Positions 1-10,083 of a stretch of DNA of 64,000 nucleotides are shown in pieces. Made by a program: the position numbers and the translations under genes. Location of the stretch: contig NZ_VMSF01000001.1 in NCBI RefSeq assembly GCF_009765225.1, forward strand, positions 2,232,001-2,296,000. The letters run 5' to 3'. The stretch comes from Leifsonia sp. AG29. GTDB lineage: Bacteria > Actinomycetota > Actinomycetes > Actinomycetales > Microbacteriaceae. The notes beneath the pieces were generated by a model. The model saw only the letters and a program-made list of their open reading frames with translations. It made no database searches and was not told where the DNA came from. The first letter of the stretch is position 1, and each line of letters starts with the position of its first letter.

Positions 1-1
1 G

Positions 2-130
2 GTCGGCGCGTTCGCCAGCAAGCCCGAGAACGCCTTCATCCCCGCGGTCGCCTTCATCGGCTACGCGGCCCTGGCGGCGTTCTACCTGCACTCGTCGGTG
101 CGCCTCCAGACGATGGACACGGCTCCCTAG
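2..130 (+). CDS. C-terminal end of an unidentified membrane protein (partial)
   Basis: The window opens inside a gene; frame 2 reads 42 residues to a TAG stop. The tail holds one hydrophobic stretch (VAFIGYAALAAFYLHSSV) followed by a short polar end, as in the last membrane helix of an integral membrane protein such as a transporter. The family cannot be named from so short a piece. Its stop overlaps the stop of the convergent acyl-CoA ligase by 4 bases, which supports the frame. Confidence 0.55.
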   Translation, partial: VGAFASKPENAFIPAVAFIGYAALAAFYLHSSVRLQTMDTAP

Positions 131-1707
131 CGGACCGTCGCCTCCCGCTCGAACCGGGCCACCAGCTCGCGCTTGAGCACCTTGCCGCTGGGGCCGAGCG
201 GCAGCACCTCCAGGATCTCGACGCGACGCGGGAACTTGTACGCCGCGACGTGCTCCTGGGCGAAGGCGATCAGCTCCTCCCCGCTGGCGTCGAATCCGGG
301 CATCAGCGTGACCGCCGCCATCACCTCCTGGCCGTGCACCTCGTGCGCGACGCCGAACACCGCGACGAGCGCGACGGCCGGGTGGGCGGAGAGCACCTCC
401 TCCACCTCGCGCGGGTACACGTTGTAGCCGTTGCGGAGGATCATGTCCTTCTTGCGATCGACGATCGTGATGTAGTCGTCCTCGCTCTTCGTGCCGAGGT
501 CGCCGGTGCGGAACCAGCCGTCGACGACCGCCTCGGCGTTCGCCTCCGGGAGGTTCAGGTATCCCTTCATGAGGTTGTGACCGCGCACGACGATCTCGCC
601 CAGCTCTCCGCGCGGAAGGAGCTCGATCCGGTCGTCGATCTCCGCATCGGCGATCTCGACGTCCACGCCCCAGATCGGCGTCCCCACCGTCCCGACCCGG
701 GTCGGCATGCCTCGGTGGTTGAAGGTGGCGACGGGCGAGGTCTCCGTGAGGCCGTACCCCTCGTGGACGTCGATGCCGTACACCTCCTTCATCCGCTCGA
801 TCACCGCGACCGGGATGGCGGCGCCGCCGCTCATGCCGTAGCGGAGGGGCGGGCGCTCCGGGTTCGACTTGGCCGCCTCGAGGAGCGCGATGTACATGGT
901 CGGCACGCCGGTCATGATCGTGCAGCCGTGCGCGTTGAGGAGCTGGAGAGCCGTCGCGCCGTCGAACTTGGGGACGAGGACGACCGCGGCGCCCGCCCGG
1001 AAGCCCATGTTCATGACGCAGGTCTGGCCGAAGGTGTGGAACAGGGGCAGGCACCCCAGGATGCGGTCCTCGGGGCCGATGTCGAGCGTCCCGGCGAGGA
1101 GCACGTTGACCTGCTCGATGAGCGAGAAGTGACAGCCCTCGGCGCCCTTCGGCTTGCCCGTCGTGCCGCTGGTGTACAGGATCGTGGCGGTGTCGATCGG
1201 GTCGCGCGGCACGTAGGTGGCGACGGGCTCCGCCTCCCGGGCGAGATCCTCGAGCCGCCGGAACGGCAGCTGGCCGAGCGCCTCATCGGGCACGAGCACC
1301 GAGAGGGTCTCGACCCCGGCGAGCGCCGCTCCCTTGGCGCCCTCGCCGAGCAGCGGGGCCGCGCAGATCAGAACCTTCGCCCCGGAGTCGCGGAGCACGT
1401 ACTCGATCTCCTCCGCCTTGAGCAGGGCGTGGATCGGAACGACGACGGCGCCGAGCGCGAGCGTGGCGTAGTACGTGCGCGGGAAATCGGGCACGTTGGG
1501 GATGAGCAGGGCGACGCGGTCTCCCTCGCCGACGCCGAGATCGCGGAGGGCTCCCGCGTAGCGCCGGGTCTCCTCCCAGAGGGTGCCGTAGCGGATCTCG
1601 GCGCCGCCGAAGATCAGTGCGACATTGTCCGGCATGCGGTGGGCGGTCTCCGCGAGGATGCTCGCGACCGACATGGTGGCGAAGCCGTGGTGGTCACCGG
1701 CGTTCAT
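127..1707 (-). CDS. Long-chain fatty acid-CoA ligase (AMP-binding)
   Basis: ANL-superfamily adenylating enzyme of 526 residues that activates a carboxylic acid, probably a fatty acid, to acyl-CoA through an acyl-AMP in the cytoplasm. Visible motifs are the AMP-binding loop LYTSGTTGKPKGAE (near residue 178), YGLTETSP, GWFRTGDLG and the C-terminal PSGKVLKREL with the catalytic lysine near residue 509. Length is normal for FadD-like ligases. The ATG start has an AAGGAG site upstream. It is monocistronic, converging on the window-edge gene. Substrate length is not decidable; aryl or medium-chain acids remain possible. Confidence 0.9.
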   Translation of the reverse strand: MNAGDHHGFATMSVASILAETAHRMPDNVALIFGGAEIRYGTLWEETRRYAGALRDLGVGEGDRVALLIPNVPDFPRTYYATLALGAVVVPIHALLKAEEIEYVLRDSGAKVLICAAPLLGEGAKGAALAGVETLSVLVPDEALGQLPFRRLEDLAREAEPVATYVPRDPIDTATILYTSGTTGKPKGAEGCHFSLIEQVNVLLAGTLDIGPEDRILGCLPLFHTFGQTCVMNMGFRAGAAVVLVPKFDGATALQLLNAHGCTIMTGVPTMYIALLEAAKSNPERPPLRYGMSGGAAIPVAVIERMKEVYGIDVHEGYGLTETSPVATFNHRGMPTRVGTVGTPIWGVDVEIADAEIDDRIELLPRGELGEIVVRGHNLMKGYLNLPEANAEAVVDGWFRTGDLGTKSEDDYITIVDRKKDMILRNGYNVYPREVEEVLSAHPAVALVAVFGVAHEVHGQEVMAAVTLMPGFDASGEELIAFAQEHVAAYKFPRRVEILEVLPLGPSGKVLKRELVARFEREATVR

Positions 1708-1833
1708 AGGGGCTCCTTCGTCATCGTCGACTGGACCCGATCGGGTTGAGGGAAAGGTACGTCACCGCGGGCCGGACCGCCAGTCCCCCAAACCCGGGCA
1801 CGGCGGGCGGAGGACCGGTAGACTGGAGGGCTC

Positions 1834-4800
1834 ATGTCGACGCCCACGACCCTCCCCCGCATCTCGTTCCCGCCGGAGCTGCCCGTCAGCCGCAAACGGG
1901 ACGAGATCGCCGCCGCGATCCGCGACAACCAGGTCGTCATCGTCGCGGGCGCGACCGGGTCGGGCAAGACGACCCAGCTGCCGAAGATCGCCCTCGAGCT
2001 CGGGCGCGAGAACATCGGTCACACCCAGCCGAGGCGTCTCGCCGCGCGGACCATCGCCGAGCGGATCGCGGAGGAGCTCGGGCAGGAGGTCGGCGAGCTC
2101 GTCGGGTACCAGGTGCGCTTCACCGACCGGGTGTCCGCCTCCACCCGGATCAAGCTCATGACCGACGGCATCCTGCTCAACGAACTGCGACGCGACCGGA
2201 TGCTGCGGCGCTACGACACGATCATCATCGACGAGGCGCACGAGCGCAGCCTCAACATCGACTTCCTCCTCGGCTACCTGAGGCAGCTCCTCCCCAAGCG
2301 GCCCGACCTGAAGCTCATCATCACCTCGGCGACCATCGACCCGGAGAGCTTCGCCGCGCACTTCGCCGATGCCGACGGCAAGCCGGCCCCGATCGTGGAG
2401 GTGTCCGGACGCACCTACCCGGTCGAGCTCCGCTACCGGCCGCTCGTCGCAGAACAGCTCGACGACGAGGACGACGACCCGGACCCGTTGCCCGCGGTCG
2501 ACCGCGACTACCTCCAGGGCATCAACGACGCCCTCGACGAGCTGGCCCGGGAGGCGCCGGGCGACGTCCTCGTCTTCCTCTCCGGCGAGAACGAGATCCG
2601 CGACGCGGCCGACGCGATCCGAGGGCGGAATCTGCCCGGCACAGAGGTCCTTCCGCTGTACGGGAGGCTGTCCTCGGCCGAGCAGCACCGCGTGTTCCAG
2701 CCCTCCGCGATGCCCGGTGTGCGGCGGCGGGTCGTCCTGGCGACGAACGTCGCCGAGACGAGCCTCACCGTGCCCGGCATCAAGTACGTCATCGACGCCG
2801 GGACGGCGCGGATCAGCCGCTACAGCACGCGCGCCAAGGTGCAGCGCCTCCCGATCGAGGCGATCTCGCAGGCGAGCGCGAACCAGCGCTCGGGCCGGTC
2901 GGGCCGGACCAGCGACGGCATCGCCATCCGGCTGTACTCGGAGGAGGACTTCGAGAAGCGTCCGGAGTTCACCGAGCCGGAGATCCTGCGGACCAACCTG
3001 GCGGCCGTCATCCTGCAGATGATCTCGCTCGGGCTCGGCGACATCGCGGCGTTCCCGTTCCTCACCCCGCCCGACTCGCGCGGCATCAAGGACGGCCTCG
3101 ACCTGCTGGCGGAACTCGGCGCGATCCGCCGCGGCGACGACGGCGCGAACGAGCTCACCAAGGTCGGCAAGGCGCTCGCGCAGCTGCCCATCGACCCGCG
3201 GTTCGCCCGGATGGTCGTCGAGTCGAAGCGGCACGACGTTTCGCGCGAGGTCATGGCGATCGTCGCCGGGCTGACCATCCAGGACCCGCGCGAGCGCCCC
3301 GTCGAGCGGCGCGGGAGCGCGGACGAGCAGCACGCCCGGTTCGTCGACCCGACCAGCGACTTCCTGACCCTCCTCAACCTCTGGAACTATCTGGAGGAGA
3401 AGCAGAAGGAGCTCTCCTCCAGCGCCTTCCGCCGGCTGTGCAAGGCGGAGTACCTGAACTTCCTGCGGGTCCGCGAGTGGCAGGACGTCTACCGCCAGCT
3501 GCGTCAGCTCGCGAAGCCGCTGGGCCTCACGATGGGCGATCCCCGCGTGAATCCGGACGGGATCCATCGCTCGCTCCTCGCGGGCCTCCTGTCGCACATC
3601 GGTCTCAAAGACGTCCGCGAGACGGGCTCGGGCTCTCGCGGCGCCGGCCGGGGAGGCGTCCGCGGCCCGCGCCAGGCCGAGTACCTCGGCGCTCGCCAGA
3701 CGCGTTTCGTGATCTTCCCAGGCTCGGCGCTCGCCAAGAAGCAGCCGAACGCCCTGATGAGCGCCGAGCTCGTCGAGACCTCGCGCCTGTTCGCGCGCAT
3801 GAACGCGGCGATCGATCCCGCCTGGGCCGAGCAGATCGCCGGCGATCTGTGCAAACGGCAGTACAGCGAGCCCCACTGGGAGAAGAGCCAGGGCGCCGTC
3901 GTCGCGTACGAGCGCGTCACGCTGTTCGGTGTGCCGATCATCCCGCGGCGCCGGGTCCAGTACGCCCGGATCGACGCCGAGCTGTCGCGCGAACTCTTCA
4001 TCCGGCACGCGCTCGTCGACGGCGAGTGGGACTCCCACCAGGCCTTCGACCGGGCCAACCGGAAGCTCCGCGACGAGCTCCGCGAACTGGAGGAGCGCAC
4101 CCGGAGGCGCGACATCCTCAGCGACGACGAGGCCGTCTTCGAGTTCTACGACCGCCGCATCCCCGCCGACGTCGTCTCGACGCGCTCCTTCGAGGGTTGG
4201 TGGCGCAAGGCGCGCGCCGAGACCCCCGACCTCCTGACGATGACGGCCGAGGCGCTGCTCGATGACGACGCCGCCGAGATCGACGAGGAGGCGTTCCCTC
4301 CCGTCTGGCGCCAGGGCGACCAGCGGCTGACCCTCCGCTACCGGTTCGAGCCGGGAGCCGAGGACGACGGCGTGACGGTCCAGGTGCCCCTGCCGCTGCT
4401 CGCCGGGCTGGTCCCGGACGGCTTCGACTGGCAGGTCCCCGGCCTCCGGCACGAGCTCGTCACCGCGATGATCAAGTCGCTGCCCAAGGCGATCCGACGG
4501 CAGGTGGTGCCGGCGGCCGACTGGGCGCAGCGCCTCCTGACCGAGCTCTCGGGCGCAGAAGGGATGCGGGCCCACGCCGGCGGCCGTCCCGCCGCGTCGC
4601 TCGCCGATACGCTCGCGGCGACGATCTCGCGGCTCACGGGTTCGCGCGTCAGCGGCTCCGACTTCGATCTCGACCGCCTGCCGGCGCACCTCCGCCCGAC
4701 CTTCCAGGTCGTCGGCGAGCGGGGGCGGCCGATGGCGAGCGGCAAGGAGCTGCGCGCCCTGCAGGACAGGTTGCGCTCCCGGGCGCGCGACTCCGTGGCG

Positions 4801-5712
4801 CGCGTGGCTGAGTCGCGCACCCCGAACGCGATCGAGCGCTCGGGGCTGACCACGTGGGATCTCGACGAGCTCCCGCGCTTCGTCGACTCGACGCACACCG
4901 GTCCGGGAGGCACGACCAACACGATCCGGGCCTACCCGGCGCTCGTCGACGACGGCACGAGCGTCAGCATCAGGCTGCTCGGAACGCCCGAGGAGCAGGC
5001 GCGGGCCATCCCGGGAGGCGTGCGCCGCCTCCTCCTGCTGAGCGTCCCCTCCCCCGTGGCGTACGTGCAGCAGCACCTGACGGCGAACGAGAAGCTGACG
5101 CTCGCGGCGAGCCCCTACCCCAACACGAAAGCGCTCTTCGACGACTGCCTGCTCGCCGTCGTCGACTCGGTGCTCTACCGGATGAAGCCCGACGGTGTGC
5201 TCTTCACGCGCGCCGAGTTCGAGGCGGTGCGCGACCGGGTGTCCGGCATCGTGATGGACTCGCTTTTCGACACGGTAGCCCTCGTCACACGGACGCTGAC
5301 GGCGGCCCGGGCGGCCGAGAAGGCGATCTCCGGCGTGACCGCGCTCACGTACCTCCCGGCGCTGAACGACGCGAAAGGCCAGATCGCGGGGCTCGTGTAC
5401 CCGGGGTTCGTGTCGGCGACCGGGCTCGAACAGCTCCGGCACCTCCCCCGGTACCTGAGCGGGATCACGCAGCGCATGCAGGCCCTCCCGACGAACCCCG
5501 GGAGGGACCGGGCCTGGCAGACGCAGGTCGAGACGGCGACGGCGCTCTACACCGACGCGGGAGGCCGCATCCCCCTTGCCCGCGACGCTTCGCCCGCGCT
5601 CGTGCACGCGCGGTGGATGCTGGAGGAGTTCCGCGTCTCGCTGTTCGCCCAGTCGCTCGGAACCGCCGAGACGGTCTCGCTGCAGCGCATCCGCAAGGTG
5701 CTCGGCGGCTGA
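1834..5712 (+). CDS. hrpA: ATP-dependent RNA helicase HrpA (DEAH box)
   Basis: Large 1292-residue DEAH-box helicase, the normal HrpA length. Walker A GATGSGKTTQ lies near residues 38-47, the DEAH motif (IIIDEAHERS) near residue 133, and the second RecA domain carries QRSGRSGRTSDG. The HA2/OB fold and the long C-terminal HrpA-specific domain (DUF3418-type) follow. HrpA acts on mRNA and ribosomes, in E. coli by resolving stalled ribosomes. An ATG start follows GGAGG, with a TAGACT -10-like hexamer just upstream. The stop codon lies inside a 25-bp tandem duplication. Confidence 0.95.
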   Translation: MSTPTTLPRISFPPELPVSRKRDEIAAAIRDNQVVIVAGATGSGKTTQLPKIALELGRENIGHTQPRRLAARTIAERIAEELGQEVGELVGYQVRFTDRVSASTRIKLMTDGILLNELRRDRMLRRYDTIIIDEAHERSLNIDFLLGYLRQLLPKRPDLKLIITSATIDPESFAAHFADADGKPAPIVEVSGRTYPVELRYRPLVAEQLDDEDDDPDPLPAVDRDYLQGINDALDELAREAPGDVLVFLSGENEIRDAADAIRGRNLPGTEVLPLYGRLSSAEQHRVFQPSAMPGVRRRVVLATNVAETSLTVPGIKYVIDAGTARISRYSTRAKVQRLPIEAISQASANQRSGRSGRTSDGIAIRLYSEEDFEKRPEFTEPEILRTNLAAVILQMISLGLGDIAAFPFLTPPDSRGIKDGLDLLAELGAIRRGDDGANELTKVGKALAQLPIDPRFARMVVESKRHDVSREVMAIVAGLTIQDPRERPVERRGSADEQHARFVDPTSDFLTLLNLWNYLEEKQKELSSSAFRRLCKAEYLNFLRVREWQDVYRQLRQLAKPLGLTMGDPRVNPDGIHRSLLAGLLSHIGLKDVRETGSGSRGAGRGGVRGPRQAEYLGARQTRFVIFPGSALAKKQPNALMSAELVETSRLFARMNAAIDPAWAEQIAGDLCKRQYSEPHWEKSQGAVVAYERVTLFGVPIIPRRRVQYARIDAELSRELFIRHALVDGEWDSHQAFDRANRKLRDELRELEERTRRRDILSDDEAVFEFYDRRIPADVVSTRSFEGWWRKARAETPDLLTMTAEALLDDDAAEIDEEAFPPVWRQGDQRLTLRYRFEPGAEDDGVTVQVPLPLLAGLVPDGFDWQVPGLRHELVTAMIKSLPKAIRRQVVPAADWAQRLLTELSGAEGMRAHAGGRPAASLADTLAATISRLTGSRVSGSDFDLDRLPAHLRPTFQVVGERGRPMASGKELRALQDRLRSRARDSVARVAESRTPNAIERSGLTTWDLDELPRFVDSTHTGPGGTTNTIRAYPALVDDGTSVSIRLLGTPEEQARAIPGGVRRLLLLSVPSPVAYVQQHLTANEKLTLAASPYPNTKALFDDCLLAVVDSVLYRMKPDGVLFTRAEFEAVRDRVSGIVMDSLFDTVALVTRTLTAARAAEKAISGVTALTYLPALNDAKGQIAGLVYPGFVSATGLEQLRHLPRYLSGITQRMQALPTNPGRDRAWQTQVETATALYTDAGGRIPLARDASPALVHARWMLEEFRVSLFAQSLGTAETVSLQRIRKVLGG

Positions 5713-5753
5713 CGGCCTCGCTCCGCTCGGCGGCTGACGGCCTCGCTCCGCTC
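5704..5753. repeat. 25-bp direct duplication spanning the hrpA stop codon
   Basis: Two perfect 25-bp copies (5704-5728 and 5729-5753) begin GGCGGCTGACGG and end CCGCTC, with a few bases of a third. The first TGA is the hrpA stop. The duplication fills most of the gap to the convergent SDR gene. Confidence 0.9.
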
Positions 5754-5764
5754 GGCGCCGCGGC

Positions 5765-6544
5765 TCAGACGCCGAGGTGGAAGCCGCCGTTCGAGTGGAG
5801 GAGCTGCCCGTTCACCCAGCCGCCGCTCGGCGACAGGAGGAACGCGACCAGGTCCGCCGTGTCCTGCGGCCGGCCGAGGCGCCCGAGCGCGGTCTCCGCG
5901 GCGAGCGCCTCGGCGAGGTCCGGCGTCATCCAGCCCGCGTCGATCGGCCCCGGGTTGACGAGGTTCGCCGTGATCCCGAGGTGGCCGAGCTCCACCGCGG
6001 CCGCCGTCACGATCCGGTCGAGCGCTCCCTTGCTGGCGCCGTAAGGGAGGTTGTGAGCCGTGTGATCGCTCGTCAGCGCCACGATGCGCCCGCAGCCGAA
6101 GCCGTCCGCGTACTGCTCGGCGAACGCCTTCACCAGCAGCCACGTGCCGCGAGTGTTGACCGCGAAGTGCCGGTCGAACGCCTCAACCGACGTGTCGAGC
6201 AGCCCGCTGTCTACCGAGTGCGCGTGACTCGCGACGACGGCTCTCACGGGGCCCAGTTCGGCGTTGACCCGTGCGAACGCCTCCTCGGGGGACGAAGGGT
6301 CGGCCAAGTCGAGCGAGACCGGCAGCGCTCGCGAACCGAAGCCGCGCACCTCGTCCGTCAGTCGATCGTGGGAGGCGCGGTCGGCTCCCCAGGGCATCTC
6401 GGCGTCGTAGCCGTCCCAGTACCCGAACGCGACGTCCCATCCGAGCGACGCCTGGTTCCGTACGATCGCGGCGCCGATCGAGTTCGGCCGGCTCGCTCCC
6501 GTGACGAAGACGACGGGTCGGGAGGAGCGGGCGCCGGTGTCCAT
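5765..6544 (-). CDS. SDR family oxidoreductase
   Basis: Short-chain dehydrogenase/reductase of 259 residues. The N-terminal VTGASRPNSIGAAI is the dinucleotide-binding loop, and LPYGASKGALDRI supplies the YxxxK catalytic pair; ALTSDHT before it supplies the serine, with a shorter Ser-Tyr spacing than usual. NPGPIDAGWM is the PG motif that follows beta-6. The sequence resembles FabG-like 3-oxoacyl reductases, but the substrate cannot be assigned. It is convergent with hrpA and followed, in transcription terms, by no co-directional partner. Confidence 0.85.
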   Translation of the reverse strand: MDTGARSSRPVVFVTGASRPNSIGAAIVRNQASLGWDVAFGYWDGYDAEMPWGADRASHDRLTDEVRGFGSRALPVSLDLADPSSPEEAFARVNAELGPVRAVVASHAHSVDSGLLDTSVEAFDRHFAVNTRGTWLLVKAFAEQYADGFGCGRIVALTSDHTAHNLPYGASKGALDRIVTAAAVELGHLGITANLVNPGPIDAGWMTPDLAEALAAETALGRLGRPQDTADLVAFLLSPSGGWVNGQLLHSNGGFHLGV

Positions 6545-6639
6545 CCGACGATTCTGCCAGAGGCGCTCCCGACGCGACGCGGCGCCGCCCGCCCCGGCCG
6601 CTCAGACCGGGCCGGGCGACGCCGCCCGCAGAAATCCGC

Positions 6640-7412
<773 letters not shown>

Positions 7413-7416
<4 letters not shown>

Positions 7417-8402
7417 CCCTTGCCTCCCAGGTCGTTGCCGTCGGGTGCGCCCGCCGCCGGGAGGGCCCCGGTCGCCAGCGCGGGTTCGTTGCGGTCCGGG
7501 CGGCGTGCGTTGACACCGCGCGAGAACCGCTTCTCGAGGTAGTACTGGCCGATCATCAGGAGGGACGTGAACAGCAGGTACCAGAGGGACGCGACGATGA
7601 GCAGCGGGATGGGCGTGTAGGTGACCGCGGAGATGTCGCGCGCGACGCCGTAGAGGTCGGTGGTGAGCGGGATGGCTGCGACGAGCGAGGTCGTCTTCAG
7701 CATCGAGATCACCTCGTTGCCGGTCGGCGGGATGATCACGCGCATGGCCTGCGGGATGACGATCCGCGTCATGGTCTGCCACCAGGACATGCCGAGCGCG
7801 GTCGCAGCCTCCTCCTGGCCCTCGTCGACCGAGAGCAGGCCGGCTCGCACGATCTCGGCCATGTACGCGGCCTCGTTGAGCGCCAGTCCGACGATCGCGA
7901 TGATGAAGGCGTTCTGCATGAACGCCAGGTCGAAGTGGGTGCCGATCTGCGTGAACGGGACGCCGAGGAACAGGCTGGGGTAGATCAGCGAGAACAGGCC
8001 CCAGAACACGAGCTGGACGTAGACCGGGGTGCCGCGGAAGATCCACAGGTACAGCCACGCGACCGATTTGACGACCGGGTTCGGCGACAGGCGCATGACG
8101 GCCAGGACCAGCCCGAGGACGATGCCGATGACCATCGAGTAGACGGTCAGCTGGAGGGTGACGAGTGCAGCGGCACTGATGCGCTTGTCGAAGACGTACT
8201 TGCCGACGTACTGCCAGCCATAGGCGCTGCGCTGGGAGGCGTCGATCACGAACCAGATGAGCAGCAGGATCAGCACGGCGGCGAAGACGATCCGCCACGG
8301 GTGCCGGAGCTTGACGGCCTTGATCGGTTCGGAGGTGGTGCGGGCGCCCGCCGGCGACGGGACGGATCCCGTCGCCGGCTGGGCCGGATTGCCCTGGGTC
8401 AT
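7413..8402 (-). CDS. Polar amino acid ABC transporter, permease subunit
   Basis: 329-residue permease of the His/Glu/Gln/Arg/opine family. After a hydrophilic N-terminus (MTQGNPAQ...) come a first membrane helix and the conserved block [16 protein letters not shown]. The EAA loop reads [25 protein letters not shown] and contacts the ATPase. One polypeptide probably homodimerises. The start at 8402 is preferred over an upstream ATG because it lies just after the binding-protein gene. It overlaps the ATPase gene by 4 bases. Confidence 0.92.
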
Positions 8403-8407
8403 GCGTG

Positions 8408-9307
8408 TCAGCCCTTCGAGGCGGCGTTGACCTCGGCGGTCGTGGCGGCGCCGTCGGCGACGCCCCACTTGTCGAGGATCTTCTTGTACGTGCCGTCGTC
8501 GATGAGGGCCTGCACGGCCTTCTGGAGGACCGGCGTCAGCTTCGACCCCTTCGCGACCGGGAGGCCGTAGGGCGCCTGGTCGAAGGTCTTTCCGGCGGCC
8601 TGGATCTTGCCGCTCGACTTCGAGATCGCGTACAGGGTGACGGGCGAGTCGGCGCTGAGCGCGTCGGCCTTGCCGAGGATGACCGCGTTGGTCGCGTCAT
8701 CCTGGTTGTCGTAGCGGAGCGCCTGGATGGCGGGCTTGCCGGCGTCGGTGCACTTCTTGGACTTGGCGGGCACCTCGTCGGTGTCCTCGTAGGTGGTCGA
8801 CTGGACGGCGACCTTCAGACCGCAGGCGTTGTCGGGGTCGACGGTCTTGCCCTTGGCGGACGCCCAGAGGATTCCGGCCGAGTAGTAGTTGACGAAGTCG
8901 ACCTGCTTCTCGCGGTCGGTGGTGTCGGTGAACGACGACATGCCGTAGTCGTCCTTGCCGCCGCTGATGCTCGGGATGATGTTGTCGAACTTGGCGATCG
9001 CGAACTTCGTCTTCACCCCGAGCTTCGCGCCGATGGCGTTCGCCAGGTCGACCTCCCAGCCGACCGGGTTGCCGTTGTCGTCCTTGTACTCGTTCGGCGG
9101 GTACGTGTCGTCCATGCCGACGGTGATCGTCCCGGACGACTTGATGTTCTCGGGCAGCTGTGCGGCGAGGCTGTCGTCCTTCTTCACACTGGCGGCCGCG
9201 CTCGACGTCGAGCTGCCGGAGGGCGTGGAGTTGTCGACGCAACCGGTGAGCGCGAGCGCTGCCACGGCGGCGAAGGCGGCCACGGGGGCCACGATTCGGG
9301 TGCGCAT
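8408..9307 (-). CDS. Amino acid ABC transporter substrate-binding lipoprotein
   Basis: 299-residue extracellular solute-binding protein (SBP family 3). The signal peptide ends in the lipobox LALTGC, so the mature protein would be lipid-anchored through that cysteine. Mature-domain motifs include [19 protein letters not shown] and the [15 protein letters not shown] helix. The ATG at 9307 with a GAAGGA ribosome site is chosen over an upstream in-frame ATG, since the signal peptide starts there. First gene of the importer operon; its promoter lies in 9308-9531. Confidence 0.92.
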   Translation of the reverse strand: MRTRIVAPVAAFAAVAALALTGCVDNSTPSGSSTSSAAASVKKDDSLAAQLPENIKSSGTITVGMDDTYPPNEYKDDNGNPVGWEVDLANAIGAKLGVKTKFAIAKFDNIIPSISGGKDDYGMSSFTDTTDREKQVDFVNYYSAGILWASAKGKTVDPDNACGLKVAVQSTTYEDTDEVPAKSKKCTDAGKPAIQALRYDNQDDATNAVILGKADALSADSPVTLYAISKSSGKIQAAGKTFDQAPYGLPVAKGSKLTPVLQKAVQALIDDGTYKKILDKWGVADGAATTAEVNAASKG

Positions 9308-9531
9308 AGGTCGTTGTCCTTCTTCCAAGGTGCAAGGTGTGCAGGTTATGCAGGGGTAAGGGGAGGATACCTCAGCGGATGCTGACGTCCTCAACACTAA
9401 TTTGCGCGTGCTACGCCTCTTTTCCTGCACGTTTCGGGGACATTTCGCGGTTCTTTGCGCGGAATCCGTTGTGAACGCCCCGTTCGGGCACCGGATGCGC
9501 GCCCGGTGCCGCTCGCGTTAGGGTCGAGGCC

Positions 9532-10047
9532 GTGACAGAAACGAGACCCGGGATCGCGTCGACTGCGCGTGTCGTCGTCACCCGGCCCGACGACCCCCTC
9601 GCCGCTCCCCTCGTGGAGGAGCTGTCGCGCGAGTACGACGAGCGCTACGGACTCAACGACGGCATCCCCTCCTCGGCCGAGCTCTCGCGCTACCCCGCCG
9701 AGGTGTTCACGGCCGAGCGCGGAGGGACGTTCCTCCTTCTCGTCGACGATTCCGGGGCACCGGTGGCGGGAGGGGCGTTCATGCGCGAGGACGACGAGAC
9801 GGTCGAGGTGAAGCGCGTCTGGACGCACTCCTCCTACCGCCGTCTCGGCCTGGCGCGCCGCGTCATGAGCGAGCTCGAGGCCGAGGCCGCGCGCCGCGGT
9901 GTGCGCACCGTCGTGCTGACGACGGGGGCGCGCCAGCCGGAGGCGGTCGCGCTCTACCTCTCGCTCGGTTACGAACCCCAGTTCGACCTCGACGGCGACT
10001 GGGAGGCGGTGTCGTACCTCAGCTTCCGCAAGCAGCTCGCTGACTGA
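9532..10047 (+). CDS. GNAT family N-acetyltransferase
   Basis: 171-residue Gcn5-type acetyltransferase starting with GTG. The acetyl-CoA pyrophosphate loop is RLGLARRVMSELEAEA, and the C-terminal ALYLSLGYEP motif is typical. It acetylates a small-molecule amine or protein amino group; the substrate is unknown. It sits on the opposite strand between the amino acid importer and the monooxygenase/cysteine-synthase cluster. In B. subtilis the yxe operon for S-(2-succino)cysteine pairs such an acetyltransferase (YxeL) with an importer and an NtaA/SnaA-type monooxygenase, so a role in N-acetylating a sulfur amino acid is possible but unproven. Confidence 0.85.
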   Translation: MTETRPGIASTARVVVTRPDDPLAAPLVEELSREYDERYGLNDGIPSSAELSRYPAEVFTAERGGTFLLLVDDSGAPVAGGAFMREDDETVEVKRVWTHSSYRRLGLARRVMSELEAEAARRGVRTVVLTTGARQPEAVALYLSLGYEPQFDLDGDWEAVSYLSFRKQLAD

Positions 10048-10083
10048 GGCGTCGCCGGCGGCTGTCCGACGCCGCGCGACCCG

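Noticed and set aside
1762-5607. A 1281-codon open frame antisense to hrpA
   Set aside because: High-GC third-position bias makes long antisense frames; the product is a low-complexity Arg/Asp/Leu/Val chain with no domain.
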